DNA of 64,000 nucleotides from M3007 sp046153695 (GTDB lineage: Bacteria; Bacteroidota; Bacteroidia; Chitinophagales; Saprospiraceae): positions 1-64,000 of the forward strand of contig JBJXEZ010000273.1 in the NCBI GenBank assembly GCA_046153695.1. Direction: 5' to 3'. The translations under genes and the position numbers were made by a program. This document shows positions 1 through 8,687 of the stretch, in pieces (the first letter of the stretch is position 1; each line of letters opens with the position of its first letter). Below the pieces are notes generated by a model. The model had not been told where the DNA came from and did not search any database. It saw nothing but the letters and a program-made list of their open reading frames with translations.

Positions 1-2
1 CC

Positions 3-1853
3 TACACGGTGACGGTGACCGATGCCAACGGCTGCACGGGCAGCGATACCCACACGGTGAACATTAATACCAACCTCTCCCCGACGATCACCGGCCCGAC
101 GGCCGTGTGCAGCGGCGGCAGCGCAACACTCGACGCGGGCGCGGGATACACGACCTACGCCTGGTCGAACAGCGGGGGTAGCGGCCAAACGGCCATATTC
201 ACCAACATCACCACGACCACGACGTACACCGTCACCGTCACGGATGCGAATGGCTGCCAAGGAACGGATACGCACACGGTGACGGTCGCTGTCAACCTGC
301 CTCCTACAATCGCCTGTCCTGGCCCCGTTAACGTCACCTGTTCCAGTCAGGTACCGCCTGTCAACCTAGCCGCGCCTACCGCATCAGACAATTGTGGAAC
401 GCCGACCATTTCACACGACGGCGACGCGACAAGCAACCAAACCTGCGTCAATCGAAAAACCGTTACCCGCACCTATCGGGCCACGGATTCTGGCGGCCTG
501 ACCGCCACCTGCACGCAGGTCATAACTGTGTTCGACAACGTGATGCCCGTGTTTACCTCGGTGCCAACCAATGTGACCGTACAATGCAACAGCATCCCCG
601 CCGTGGGTAACCCATCGGCCAGTGATGGCTGTGGCGGTTCGGCAAGCATCGCGTACAACGGCCAAACGGTGTCCAATATCCTGTGTACCGACAAGTATAC
701 CCTCACCCGCCAGTGGACGGCCACGGATGCCTGTGGCAACACCAAGACCGCCACCCAACGGATTGTGGTGACGGACACGCAACTGCCCAACTTCACCAGC
801 ACGCCAGCCAATGTTACCGTGCAGTGCAACGCTATTCCGGCGGCAGCCGCACCCACGGCCACGGACAACTGCGATACCTCGGTGGCCATCACATATAATG
901 GCCAGACGCAAACCGATGGTGCCTGCCCGAACGCTTACACGCTCATCCGCCGCTGGATCGCCGCCGACAACTGCGGCAATACGCGCAGCATTTCGCAGCG
1001 CATCACCGTGGTGGACAACGGCAAGCCTGTTTTCACCGTCCTGCCTGCCAATGTGACCATTGGATGTACAGACCCGATACCGACTGTCGGCTCGGCCTCG
1101 GCATCGGATGCCTGCACGGGCGCGGTCTTAGTAACGTATCTCGGGCAAACGACTGTCAGCGGTACTTGCCCCGCCAGTTACCAGATCAAACGCACCTGGC
1201 GTGCCACCGATGTATGCGGAAACAGCACGGTGGCTACTCAAACCATTCAGGTGACAGACAGTGGAGTGCCGGTATTTACTTCCGTTCCGGCAGCACTTAC
1301 CATTTCTTGCACGGCACCTGTGCCTCCGCTGGGCACGCCAACGGCTACAGATGCTTGCGGCGGCTACGTCCATATCACGTACTTGGGCCAGGTGGCCACT
1401 GGTAGTGGCTGCGCGGCCAACTTCACCATCACCCGTACCTGGCGGGCCGACGACTTGTGCGGAAATAACGCTACAACTATGCAGGTGATCACGGTACTGG
1501 GTACGACTTACGGACCGCAGGAAACAGAAAACCGTACCGAGGGTATGGAGAACGGTGGGCGACCACAAAATGGGCAACTGCATAGGGCGCCCATACTGAA
1601 TACGGTGTATGTAATGCCCAATCCGACTACGGACTTGATTTGGATTGACTTGTCCGACTTTGCTCGCGATGGGGCGACTATTTCGGTTTACAACGACTTA
1701 GGGCAGGCGGTTTTGGTACGCCAAGTGGCGTTGATGGACAATCAAAAGATTTCGGTGAGCCTGCGCGAAGCGGGCGCTTCAGCAGGGATTTACACATTGA
1801 ACGTCCGCAGCGCAAGCGCCAGCGCAGTCAAGCGGGTAGTACTGACTGACTGA
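3..1853 (+). CDS. T9SS-sorted surface protein with HYR-like repeats (5' end cut by window edge)
   Basis: The reading frame is open to the first base, so the start lies outside the window. The visible part has an Ig/PKD-like module ending in TVTVTDANGC. It is followed by one divergent and four well-conserved HYR-like modules of about 78 residues (roughly nt 300-1500), each with a VTVQC-type strand, an ATDxC motif, a TYNGQT-type strand and a CGN motif. The last 85 or so residues, with PNPTTD and a GIYTLNV-like strand, resemble the type A C-terminal sorting domain recognised by the type IX secretion system. It is therefore probably exported across the outer membrane and anchored or released at the surface, as an adhesin or structural protein; the ligand is unknown. 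A strong terminator follows the stop. Another T9SS protein with similar modules begins at 24495. Confidence 0.85.
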   Translation, partial: YTVTVTDANGCTGSDTHTVNINTNLSPTITGPTAVCSGGSATLDAGAGYTTYAWSNSGGSGQTAIFTNITTTTTYTVTVTDANGCQGTDTHTVTVAVNLPPTIACPGPVNVTCSSQVPPVNLAAPTASDNCGTPTISHDGDATSNQTCVNRKTVTRTYRATDSGGLTATCTQVITVFDNVMPVFTSVPTNVTVQCNSIPAVGNPSASDGCGGSASIAYNGQTVSNILCTDKYTLTRQWTATDACGNTKTATQRIVVTDTQLPNFTSTPANVTVQCNAIPAAAAPTATDNCDTSVAITYNGQTQTDGACPNAYTLIRRWIAADNCGNTRSISQRITVVDNGKPVFTVLPANVTIGCTDPIPTVGSASASDACTGAVLVTYLGQTTVSGTCPASYQIKRTWRATDVCGNSTVATQTIQVTDSGVPVFTSVPAALTISCTAPVPPLGTPTATDACGGYVHITYLGQVATGSGCAANFTITRTWRADDLCGNNATTMQVITVLGTTYGPQETENRTEGMENGGRPQNGQLHRAPILNTVYVMPNPTTDLIWIDLSDFARDGATISVYNDLGQAVLVRQVALMDNQKISVSLREAGASAGIYTLNVRSASASAVKRVVLTD

Positions 1854-1870
1854 TCAATTCTAATCAGTCA

Positions 1871-1925
1871 AAAGGGCGCAGAGCGGATAGCATATAGGTG
1901 ATCTCAACTCTGCGCCCTTTTTTTT
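1871..1925 (+). terminator. Rho-independent terminator after the adhesin
   Basis: A 13 bp perfect stem (AAAGGGCGCAGAG at 1871-1883 pairing with 1908-1920) is followed by a T run to 1925. It lies 17 bp after the stop of the preceding gene. Confidence 0.9.
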
Positions 1926-2038
1926 GGAGAAGGACACGGCTTCGTTTTTAATAAAAAACGCGAAAAACAGGTTGAAATCAACCGGCCTTGAAAGTCAATA
2001 GGCCCGAGAACCATTCACACTTGCCCAGATACATTCCA

Positions 2039-2461
2039 TTATTCGCGTAAATACTCGATCTGATGTTCCATCGGGCTGTTTTTGTTCAGCATAGCCGATA
2101 TCCCGCAGTATTTATTCAGCGACATGTCCACTGCCTTTTCCACCTTCTCGCGGTGCTCATCGGCTACACGGATTCGATAGGTGATCCGGATTGTTTTGAA
2201 AACCCTTGGGTGTTCATCCGTCAAGTCGGTTTCGGTGAGGATTTCAAAATCAGAAAACGGTGCCCGCATCTTGTTCAGCAAGGAAACCACGTCTATGCCG
2301 GTACAGGCCGCTAATGTGCCGAGCAGCAGTTTTTTTGGCGAAGCCCCGCTGTCGTCGCCGCCGATGTCAGGCAGGGTGTCCATGACAACTTTGTGGTTGC
2401 CGATTTCGGTTTCAAAGGCCATATTGCCTTTGTGTCGGGTGGTAATGGAATAGCTTGTCAT
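2039..2461 (-). CDS. OsmC/Ohr family protein
   Basis: A 140-residue OsmC-fold protein. The family includes thiol peroxidases that reduce organic hydroperoxides; this member looks like the YhfA/OsmC-like branch. The two family cysteines are present: C53 in LAACTGID and C119 in NKYCGISAM. The frame is open further upstream, into the 3' end of the cyclase gene, but ATG at 2461 gives the usual N-terminus and avoids that overlap. It lies 64 bp downstream of the adenylate cyclase gene on the same strand and may be cotranscribed with it. The physiological substrate cannot be told from sequence. Confidence 0.85.
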   Translation of the reverse strand: MTSYSITTRHKGNMAFETEIGNHKVVMDTLPDIGGDDSGASPKKLLLGTLAACTGIDVVSLLNKMRAPFSDFEILTETDLTDEHPRVFKTIRITYRIRVADEHREKVEKAVDMSLNKYCGISAMLNKNSPMEHQIEYLRE

Positions 2462-2525
2462 ACCACTTAAAACCGAATAGAACCGGGCAGGTTCACCGGG
2501 CAGGGTGGTCTTTTTGTGATAAGTT

Positions 2526-4148
2526 TCACCACTTGGAACCGAGTACGGAGGTAACATAGTACATCTCCATCATACCCTTGTTTTTGGCGGCCACTTTGCC
2601 ACGGGGCTGCCATTCGAACTCATATTTTGCTTTCCAGTAGGTGTCTTCGCTGACATTGACGCGGCCCGGCGCACAGGCTTCTTCCATACGAGCTGCGGTG
2701 TTCACGGAGTCGCCCCAGATGTCGTACGCAAACTTTTTTTCGCCGACTACCCCCGCCACAACAGGACCGGTATGAATACCGATACGGGCTTCGAAGCAAG
2801 GCATGCCCTGGCTCATACGCTCGGCTTTGAGGTGTAGTAGAAAGTCCTGAATCTGCAAGGCTGCCTTGACCATATCGGTCGGGCTGGCGTTTTTGTCTGA
2901 CAGGCCACTGGCGCAGATATAAGCATCGCCAACGGTTTTGATTTTTTCGATTCGGTATTTAGCGATAATGCGGTCGAAATTGGTGAAGCAGTAGTCCAGT
3001 TCCGCCACCAATTGCTCCGGACTTAACAATTCAGACAATTGGGTGAAGCCCGTGAAGTCAATAAACATGACTGTGGCATCGTCGTACTTCTGAGCGGCCA
3101 CTTTTTTCTTGGTCTTGAGCTCTTGGGCGATGGCCAGGGGGAGGATGTTGAGCAAGAGCTCGTCGCTTCGTTTTTGCTCGTCTTCGATAATCTTGTTTTT
3201 ATGGGAGAGGTCGTTGGCGGTGCGTTGTTTGGAGCGGAAAAGCAGGAAAAACAGCGCGGCTATGACCAGGATGAGCAAAGAAACCATAACGAGGAAATTC
3301 CGTGCCGACTCGGACTTTTGCCGGGCTGCGTCTATCTCGGCCGAGATGGCCTTTTGGGTCTGTACGTCGCGTTCCAGTTGCACTTTGATGATAGAATCGA
3401 GCATCTGCTGCTTGTTCATTTTTTCCAATTCCCGGCGTTTTACCCGTTCGACCGAATCTTTTTCGGTCGAAATCTGGGAAATGGTCGCGTCGCGCTTGCT
3501 CACCTCTTCTTGTGAAAATGCTTCTACTTGCTGGATTTGCTCCTTGAAATTGGTTTCCAAAACGGCTGTTTGGCCAGTGGCTTGTGCAAGTTGTTCGCGC
3601 AGTTCGCGGTTCTCGGCTTCCAGGGCAGAAATTTGTTTTTCCAAACGCCGCGCCACGTCGCCACTGCCGGAGGAACGCCCGCTGTTCTCTTGCAAATAGC
3701 CGATCATTTCCTGACTCCATTTCAGCGCCTCGGAAAGGTTGCGTTGTTCCTTGTTGATGGTTAGCAGGCGTTCGGCAGCCTGCAGCGCCACGTCGCGGTG
3801 GCCGTAATTTCGGGCGGTGTTCCAGGCTTCGACAAACCGCGTTACAGCATCCGGGTAGCGTTTTGCCCGGTATTGCGCTTCCCCGCTGAGGAGCACGGCA
3901 TCGGATGCCATGCGTTTTTCGCCCAACAGAACAGCGATTTCATGGGCAGTGTAAGCGTTTGAGGCGGCTTCGGCATATTTGCGGCCTGTCATGAGCGCCT
4001 GAGCAAGATCGTAACTCACCTGAAGGCGTTCGGGCTTGGTTTGCGCTCGGTTCAGACGTGCTTTGAGCTCGCCGACAGACTGTGCGACAAGCGGCCCGGT
4101 GCTCGACAAGAGCAGTAAAATGACGACGGATACGGAGTAAAACTTCAT
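2526..4148 (-). CDS. Membrane class III adenylate cyclase with TPR-like sensor region
   Basis: 540 residues. A signal peptide (about 1-22) is followed by a helical TPR-like region (25-150), a long coiled coil (165-280), one membrane segment (about 285-304) and a C-terminal class III nucleotide cyclase domain (about 355-535). The sensor part should be periplasmic and the catalytic part cytoplasmic. Metal-binding aspartates D364 (FIDFTGFT) and D408 (KTVGDAY) are present, as are the transition-state residues N483 and R487 (VNTAARM). The base-selecting residues are K404 and D476, as in adenylate rather than guanylate cyclases, so cAMP is the likely product. A Crp/Fnr-type gene at 15292 is a possible effector, but that link is only inference. 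Confidence 0.9.
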   Translation of the reverse strand: MKFYSVSVVILLLLSSTGPLVAQSVGELKARLNRAQTKPERLQVSYDLAQALMTGRKYAEAASNAYTAHEIAVLLGEKRMASDAVLLSGEAQYRAKRYPDAVTRFVEAWNTARNYGHRDVALQAAERLLTINKEQRNLSEALKWSQEMIGYLQENSGRSSGSGDVARRLEKQISALEAENRELREQLAQATGQTAVLETNFKEQIQQVEAFSQEEVSKRDATISQISTEKDSVERVKRRELEKMNKQQMLDSIIKVQLERDVQTQKAISAEIDAARQKSESARNFLVMVSLLILVIAALFFLLFRSKQRTANDLSHKNKIIEDEQKRSDELLLNILPLAIAQELKTKKKVAAQKYDDATVMFIDFTGFTQLSELLSPEQLVAELDYCFTNFDRIIAKYRIEKIKTVGDAYICASGLSDKNASPTDMVKAALQIQDFLLHLKAERMSQGMPCFEARIGIHTGPVVAGVVGEKKFAYDIWGDSVNTAARMEEACAPGRVNVSEDTYWKAKYEFEWQPRGKVAAKNKGMMEMYYVTSVLGSKW

Positions 4149-4268
4149 AAAAAAAACGGTGTAGGAGACTGGAGCGGCAAATTGACCGCCAAAAATGAAA
4201 ATTTCCTGGCTACTGGCCGTAAAAAAATAGGATTGCCGCTACTTTTACCTCCCTAACCAGCTACCACC

Positions 4269-5399
4269 ATGCATATCAAGCCCTTTCGGGCCTCCTTTCC
4301 AATTTTCAATAAAATCCCTTCGCCTGACATTTTCTGCTCGGAGGCAAAAAACGCGTTTTTGGACTACCAGCGCAACCGGCTCCTGATGCAGACCGACAGC
4401 GAAGCCATTTTTATTTACCAAATTGAGGGCGCACACCGGAGCCACATCGGGCTGGTCGCTGTGAACGACGTCCAGGACTTTTTTCTAGGAAAAGTAAAAA
4501 AACACGAAAAAACCCTCAGTGAGCGCGAAATCAAGCAGAAAGACTTGCTCTTGCGCTGGCGTTCTGTGCTCAAGCCCGTACTGCTTACGTTCCCTCCGGT
4601 TGCTCCGATCAACGCCTGGATGCGCGATCACGCCACTGCCCGTAATCTGCTCTACGAGATACGGTTTGCCTCTGACGGTCAAACGCACCGCGCCTGGTCA
4701 GTAGCCGACCCCGAAGCCGTTCGGCACTTGCAGGCGCTGTTTCAGCAGCATGTGCCCAATGTGTATATTGCCGACGGCCACCACCGGACGAGTACCCTGG
4801 CTTTGTTGCACAACCAGTTCAAGCCCGAGCACCCCGACCTCGACTTCGACAACTTGTTTGCTGCTTATTTCGCCACAGACCAGTTGGATATCCTGGATTA
4901 CAACCGCGTTGTTGAGGGTCTAAACCAAATCAGCCCGGAGCAGTTTTTTGGCCGTTTGGCCAAGGTCTTTACCATTCAGCATGTAGAACACCCGCGCAAA
5001 CCACGAAGGAAGTTCGAGATCAAAATGCTCTTTCGCGAGCATTGGTACCGCCTGCATTGGCGGCCTGAATCGCTGGAGTCGTTCCGCCTTACCCAACAAT
5101 CGTTGCCCGTGCTGCTCGACGTAAGCCTGCTCAACGAATTGGTCTTGCACGACATACTGGGCATTCAGGACCTGCGCACCGACACGAGGGTCACCTATGT
5201 GGAGGGAAACAAAGGCTTGCAAGGCATCCGCAAGGCCGTGCGAAACGACCCCAACCGGATGGGGTTTGTGCTGTACCCTGTCTCGTTCAGCGACATGATG
5301 TGCATTGCCGACGCGGGCAAGATATTGCCACCGAAAAGCACCTACTTTGAGCCGCGCATGAAGACGGGCACGTTGATCAAGTCGTTGGAAAAGGAGTGA
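4269..5399 (+). CDS. DUF1015 family protein
   Basis: 376 residues. Family features are the N-terminal segment MHIKPFRA, a Y/F-rich middle, and the motif YIADGHHRTSTL near residue 165-180, which is characteristic of DUF1015 and resembles the ParB/Srx-like nucleotide-binding motif. Members are widespread in Bacteroidota, often near serine biosynthesis genes, but no serine gene is visible here and the biochemical role is not established. ATG 4269 is the first start. A near-match promoter box (TACTTTTA at 4240) lies 22 bp before it, giving a very short leader. Confidence 0.8.
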   Translation: MHIKPFRASFPIFNKIPSPDIFCSEAKNAFLDYQRNRLLMQTDSEAIFIYQIEGAHRSHIGLVAVNDVQDFFLGKVKKHEKTLSEREIKQKDLLLRWRSVLKPVLLTFPPVAPINAWMRDHATARNLLYEIRFASDGQTHRAWSVADPEAVRHLQALFQQHVPNVYIADGHHRTSTLALLHNQFKPEHPDLDFDNLFAAYFATDQLDILDYNRVVEGLNQISPEQFFGRLAKVFTIQHVEHPRKPRRKFEIKMLFREHWYRLHWRPESLESFRLTQQSLPVLLDVSLLNELVLHDILGIQDLRTDTRVTYVEGNKGLQGIRKAVRNDPNRMGFVLYPVSFSDMMCIADAGKILPPKSTYFEPRMKTGTLIKSLEKE

Positions 5400-5420
5400 G
5401 TAAGCGCGTGTTTATAATTT

Positions 5421-5581
5421 AGCGCGTGTTTAAATTTCAGTGCCGAGGCGAAAGCGAGCGAATTTTGATTCAGGCAAGGCGAAATTTGCAGGCATAGTGT
5501 TTTTCTATGGCGAAAACTTCAACGCAGCATGAAGCAAAATTTGCGGCTTGCAGCCCGGTGACTGAAATATAAACACGCTCT
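5421..5581. repeat. MITE-like inverted-repeat element, copy A
   Basis: A 161 bp non-coding element bounded by 21 bp terminal inverted repeats (5421-5441 and 5561-5581) that match at 19 of 21 positions. A second, shorter copy with the same ends and the shared inner motif CTTGCAGCCCGG is at 15217. The interior has further inverted symmetry: CATAG/CTATG around 5494-5510 and two copies of GCRAAATTTGC. A partial copy of the terminal repeat (5402-5420) precedes the element, and TAAGCGC occurs on both sides (5401-5407 and 5581-5587), possibly a target duplication. Confidence 0.75.
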
Positions 5582-5644
5582 AAGCGCTTTTTCGCCCGCC
5601 GACAACCGGAGACGCAGGGCTTCTGCTTGTTGTAATATTGCCAT
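5519..5644 (-). other. Possible 41-residue small ORF ending inside the repeat element
   Basis: On the minus strand an ATG at 5644 opens a 41-codon frame beginning MAILQQAEALRLRLSAGEKA. It runs into element A and stops there. A perfect minus-strand TAnnTTTG box (5666-5673) sits just upstream. It could be the 5' stub of a gene cut by the element, or chance. No homologue is recognised. Apart from this and element A, the 5400-5878 interval shows only the lepA promoter. Confidence 0.25.
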
Positions 5645-5665
5645 TGTTCGTTTCTTTTTGCCGTT

Positions 5666-5673
5666 CAAAGGTA
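5666..5673 (-). promoter_or_regulatory. Promoter -7 box, minus strand
   Basis: CAAAGGTA on the plus strand reads TACCTTTG on the minus strand, a perfect match to the Bacteroidota -7 element TAnnTTTG. It points towards the small ORF and repeat element A, with no other gene downstream, so its use is uncertain. Confidence 0.35.
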
Positions 5674-5827
5674 GAACGGTCATCTGTCAAGGCCTTTGTT
5701 GCGGACTATTTTTTTTCAAAAAACACCCCGCTGCATGTCACTCCGGGTGTGCCGCCTGCAAGAAAACCAAGGCAAAAAAAAACTATGCTGGTGTCCTCGT
5801 AACAACCGCCGCCTACCGGAAAAAAAC

Positions 5828-5835
5828 TACCTTTG
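5828..5835 (+). promoter_or_regulatory. lepA promoter -7 box
   Basis: TACCTTTG matches TAnnTTTG exactly. It predicts a start of transcription about 7 bp downstream and a leader of roughly 35-40 nt before the lepA ATG at 5879, which supports that start over the longer upstream frame. Confidence 0.6.
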
Positions 5836-5878
5836 CGCCCCATTTTTCCAATCAATTCAGGTTAATCGAATCAATCAA

Positions 5879-7675
5879 ATGCAACATATCCGCAATTTTT
5901 GCATCATCGCACACATTGACCACGGCAAAAGCACGCTTGCCGACCGGCTGCTGGAATTCACAAAAACCATCAGCAAGCGGGATATGCAGGACCAGGCATT
6001 GGACAACATGGATCACGAGCGCGAGCGCGGCATCACCATCAAAAGCCACGCTATCCAGATGCGTTACATCCACCCGGCCAATGGGGAGGAGTATATTTTT
6101 AACCTGATTGACACGCCTGGCCACGTGGACTTTTCCTACGAAGTCAGTCGGGCCATTGCCGCCTGCGAGGGCGCTTTGTTGCTCGTGGATGCCTCGCAAG
6201 GTATTCAGGCCCAAACGATCAGCAACCTCTACCTCGCCGTGGATCATAACCTCGAGATCATCCCGATCGTGAATAAGGTGGATATGGAAAGCGCCAATGT
6301 CGAGGAAGTACAAGACCAGATAATTGACCTCATCGGTTGCCAACGCGAGGAGATCATCTCCGCCTCGGGCCGCACAGGCATTGGTATCGAAGAAATCCTT
6401 GCAGCCGTTGTGGACCGGATACCGGCCCCCAAGGGCGATATCGAAGCTCCGCTGCAAACGATGATCTTCGACTCCATGTTCAATTCCTACCGGGGGGTCG
6501 TCGCTTATGTACGCCTGATGAACGGCACGCTGCGCAAGGGCGACAAGATAAAATTCATGGCTACGGGGAAAGAAGTAGTGGCCGAAGAAGTCGGTATCCT
6601 GCGCATGGGCTTGCAGGACACCGGCGAGCTCAAGGCGGGCAATGTTGGATACGTTATTACCGGTATCAAGGTCAGCCGCGAAATCAAAGTCGGCGACACC
6701 ATCACCCAATTCGCGCGCCCGTGCAGCACACCCGTCAAGGGTTTCGAGGAAGTAAAACCAATGGTATTTGCCGGCCTTTATCCCCTGGATAACGACGACT
6801 TTGAAGACCTGCGCGACTCCCTCGAAAAACTCCAACTGAACGACGCCTCCCTTGTGTTTGAACCGGAAACTTCTGCCGCACTCGGCTTCGGATTCCGGTG
6901 CGGCTTTCTCGGCATGCTCCACCTCGAAATCGTGCAGGAGCGCCTCCAGCGCGAGTTCGACCAGGACATCATCACTACGGTGCCCAACGTACCCTACTTC
7001 GCCACCGACTTGAAAGACAAGCGTTTCGACGTGCGCCAACCCGCCGAACTGCCTGACCCCAACCACCTCAAGTCCGTAGAAGAGCCGTACATTTTCGCCC
7101 AAATAATCACCAAGCCGGAGTACATCGGTAACATCATGAACCTCTGCCTGGACAAGCGTGGTATCCTCCAAAAACAAACCTACCTGACTCCCACCCGGCT
7201 CGAAATGACCTTTCACATGCCGCTGGCCGAGATTGTGTTCGATTTCTACGACAAACTCAAATCTTCTACCCGCGGTTATGCCTCGTTCGACTACCACATC
7301 CTTGACTACCGGGAAACTGACCTGATCAAACTCGACATCAAACTCAATGGCGAACAAGTGGACGCGCTCAGTGCGCTCGTACACCGCTCCAAAGCAGAAT
7401 ACATGGGCCGCAGGATGTGCGAAAAACTGAAAGACCTCCTGCCGCGCCAACAATTCCAAATCGCCATCCAAGCCTCCATAGGCCAAAAGGTCATCGCCCG
7501 CGAAACAATCAGCGCCTTGCGCAAAGACGTGACAGCCAAGTGCTACGGCGGCGACATCAGCCGCAAACGCAAACTGCTGGAAAAACAAAAAGAGGGCAAA
7601 AAACGCATGAAACAGTTCGGCAATGTTGAGGTGCCGCAGGAGGCGTTTTTGAAAGTGTTGAAGTTGAATGATTGA
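5879..7675 (+). CDS. lepA: Elongation factor 4 (LepA), ribosome-bound translational GTPase
   Basis: 598 residues, the normal length for LepA. G-domain motifs are present: AHIDHGKST (11-19, G1), DTPGHVDF (G3) and NKVD (G4). EF-G-like domains II, III and V follow, and the LepA-specific C-terminal domain ends with the lysine-rich GGDISRKRKLLEKQKEGKK segment. The protein acts on stalled or mistranslocated ribosomes in the cytoplasm. An open frame extends 61 codons upstream, but that part is not LepA-like and crosses the promoter box at 5828, so ATG 5879 is chosen. The gene appears monocistronic. Confidence 0.97.
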   Translation: MQHIRNFCIIAHIDHGKSTLADRLLEFTKTISKRDMQDQALDNMDHERERGITIKSHAIQMRYIHPANGEEYIFNLIDTPGHVDFSYEVSRAIAACEGALLLVDASQGIQAQTISNLYLAVDHNLEIIPIVNKVDMESANVEEVQDQIIDLIGCQREEIISASGRTGIGIEEILAAVVDRIPAPKGDIEAPLQTMIFDSMFNSYRGVVAYVRLMNGTLRKGDKIKFMATGKEVVAEEVGILRMGLQDTGELKAGNVGYVITGIKVSREIKVGDTITQFARPCSTPVKGFEEVKPMVFAGLYPLDNDDFEDLRDSLEKLQLNDASLVFEPETSAALGFGFRCGFLGMLHLEIVQERLQREFDQDIITTVPNVPYFATDLKDKRFDVRQPAELPDPNHLKSVEEPYIFAQIITKPEYIGNIMNLCLDKRGILQKQTYLTPTRLEMTFHMPLAEIVFDFYDKLKSSTRGYASFDYHILDYRETDLIKLDIKLNGEQVDALSALVHRSKAEYMGRRMCEKLKDLLPRQQFQIAIQASIGQKVIARETISALRKDVTAKCYGGDISRKRKLLEKQKEGKKRMKQFGNVEVPQEAFLKVLKLND

Positions 7676-7831
7676 GTTGCCTCCACGGGGCTCGCGACAA
7701 TATTTCCCGACGGCGCTATCCGATTTTGCAACTTTCGCTGCACATGCTGGCTTGCCAGAGGCGATTCTCAAGAATATTTTGCAAAAAATCCACCGAAAAA
7801 AGCCTGCTGCGCAGGTGAAGATTAGGCAGTG

Positions 7832-7906
7832 TTGTTGTCGGACGACCTGAGAACCGCCTACCGCAACATGCTGGAAGAGCGGCTGGCGCGGTTGGAGGGC
7901 GGGTAA
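7832..7906 (+). pseudogene. Relic of a hipT/hipA 3' end
   Basis: In the frame of the stop TAA at 7904 the DNA encodes LLSDDLRTAYRNMLEERL followed by ARLEGG. This is nearly identical to the last 24 residues of the intact hipT at 9612 (FLPDDLKTSYRKMLEERL then ARLEGR). No start or other part of the gene remains. It is best read as the tail of a second hip kinase gene lost by deletion, just upstream of the surviving cassette. The rest of 7676-8127 contains two palindromes and the hipB promoter. Confidence 0.8.
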
Positions 7907-7974
7907 GATGGGCGCTACATAGTGGCAAGAATGGAAACGCGGATGGGGCGGATTTGAAGGCTGAAGTGGAAGAG

Positions 7975-8025
7975 GGGTAGCTACCCGATCCATTGGAGGT
8001 TCGACTTGGAGTCGAACCTTCAATG
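7975..8025. repeat. Two palindromes upstream of hipB
   Basis: A perfect 12 bp palindrome, GGGTAGCTACCC, lies at 7975-7986. A hairpin with 16 bp arms and a 3 nt loop lies at 7991-8025 (CATTGGAGGTTCGACT against its complement, one mismatch). They lie 100-150 bp before hipB and upstream of its promoter box. They could be operator sites for the HTH protein HipB, or recombination scars; the sequence alone does not decide. Confidence 0.5.
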
Positions 8026-8102
8026 GGAAAGGAATCTACCGCCATAGCAGCATTTTTGCCCGAACAAAACCCAAACAAATTTCTATTGGCAAAAAAATGT
8101 GC

Positions 8103-8110
8103 TATTTTTG
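8103..8110 (+). promoter_or_regulatory. hipB promoter -7 box
   Basis: TATTTTTG matches TAnnTTTG and lies 17 bp before the hipB ATG at 8128, giving a short leader. It argues against the longer upstream frame that would start near 7993. Confidence 0.55.
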
Positions 8111-8127
8111 CCGCCAAAGCAGTAAAA

Positions 8128-8370
8128 ATGGAGATTCAAGATTTTGCCCTTATGGTGTTGTTCCATCGCAAAAAAAGCGGTATGTCGCGGGAAGACTGCG
8201 CCCGGCTGGCGGGCGTGGGCAAGACTGCGCTCTATGACATGGAGCACGGCAAGGCCAGCGTCCAGATGGACACGGTGCTGAAAGTGCTGCACGTCCTGAA
8301 CATCAAAATCCAGTTCGCCAGCCCCCTGATGCACTTGTTTGAGGGCGAAACAACACAGCCTGAGCCATGA
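8128..8370 (+). CDS. hipB: HipB-like HTH antitoxin/repressor
   Basis: 80 residues with one XRE/Cro-type helix-turn-helix (about residues 15-68; SREDCARLAGVGKTALYDME is the HTH core). In HipBA and HipBST systems this protein dimerises on operator palindromes and represses the operon together with its partner kinase. It overlaps the next gene by 4 bp (ATGA), which implies translational coupling. ATG 8128 is chosen because the promoter box lies just upstream. In tripartite systems HipB is a DNA-binding partner and HipS does most of the neutralising; whether that holds here is inferred from gene order. Confidence 0.85.
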   Translation: MEIQDFALMVLFHRKKSGMSREDCARLAGVGKTALYDMEHGKASVQMDTVLKVLHVLNIKIQFASPLMHLFEGETTQPEP

Positions 8371-8687
8371 GAAAAGCCGCCGTGTTTGTCCACGATGTTT
8401 TTGCCGGAACGCTCGCCGAGGTGGGAGCCCGGCAGGCCTACCGCTTCGACTACGCCCCAGAGTACGCGGGCCAGCCCGTGTCGCTGACCATGCCCGTGGC
8501 GGCCAGATCGTTCACGTTTGACCGTTTTCCGCCCTACTTCGAGGGTGTGCTGCCGGAGGGCGTTATGCTGGAAGGGCTGGTGCGCAGCCTGAAAATAGAC
8601 CGAAACGATTTTTTCAGCCAACTGCTCGCCACAGGCGGCGATTTGGTCGGTGCCGTTACTGTTTTCCCTGTCGACGACCATGAATAA
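8367..8687 (+). CDS. hipS: HipS-like protein (stand-alone HipA N-terminal subdomain)
   Basis: 106 residues corresponding only to the N-terminal subdomain of HipA (PF13657-like): VFAGTLAEV near residue 11, the FPPYFEGVLPEG motif (about 53-64), and GGDLVGAVTV near the end. In one-piece HipA this is followed directly by the kinase core; here the stop comes first and the kinase restarts in another frame. It overlaps hipB by 4 bp and hipT by 8 bp. In the E. coli O127 HipBST system the equivalent protein, HipS, is the antitoxin of the kinase HipT. The same role is inferred here. Confidence 0.82.
   Translation: MRKAAVFVHDVFAGTLAEVGARQAYRFDYAPEYAGQPVSLTMPVAARSFTFDRFPPYFEGVLPEGVMLEGLVRSLKIDRNDFFSQLLATGGDLVGAVTVFPVDDHE

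Noticed and set aside
5852..8023. 723-codon open frame on the minus strand across lepA
   Set aside because: It is the antisense shadow of lepA, with low-complexity V/F/H-rich composition and no recognisable domain; long antisense frames are common in this GC-rich codon usage.
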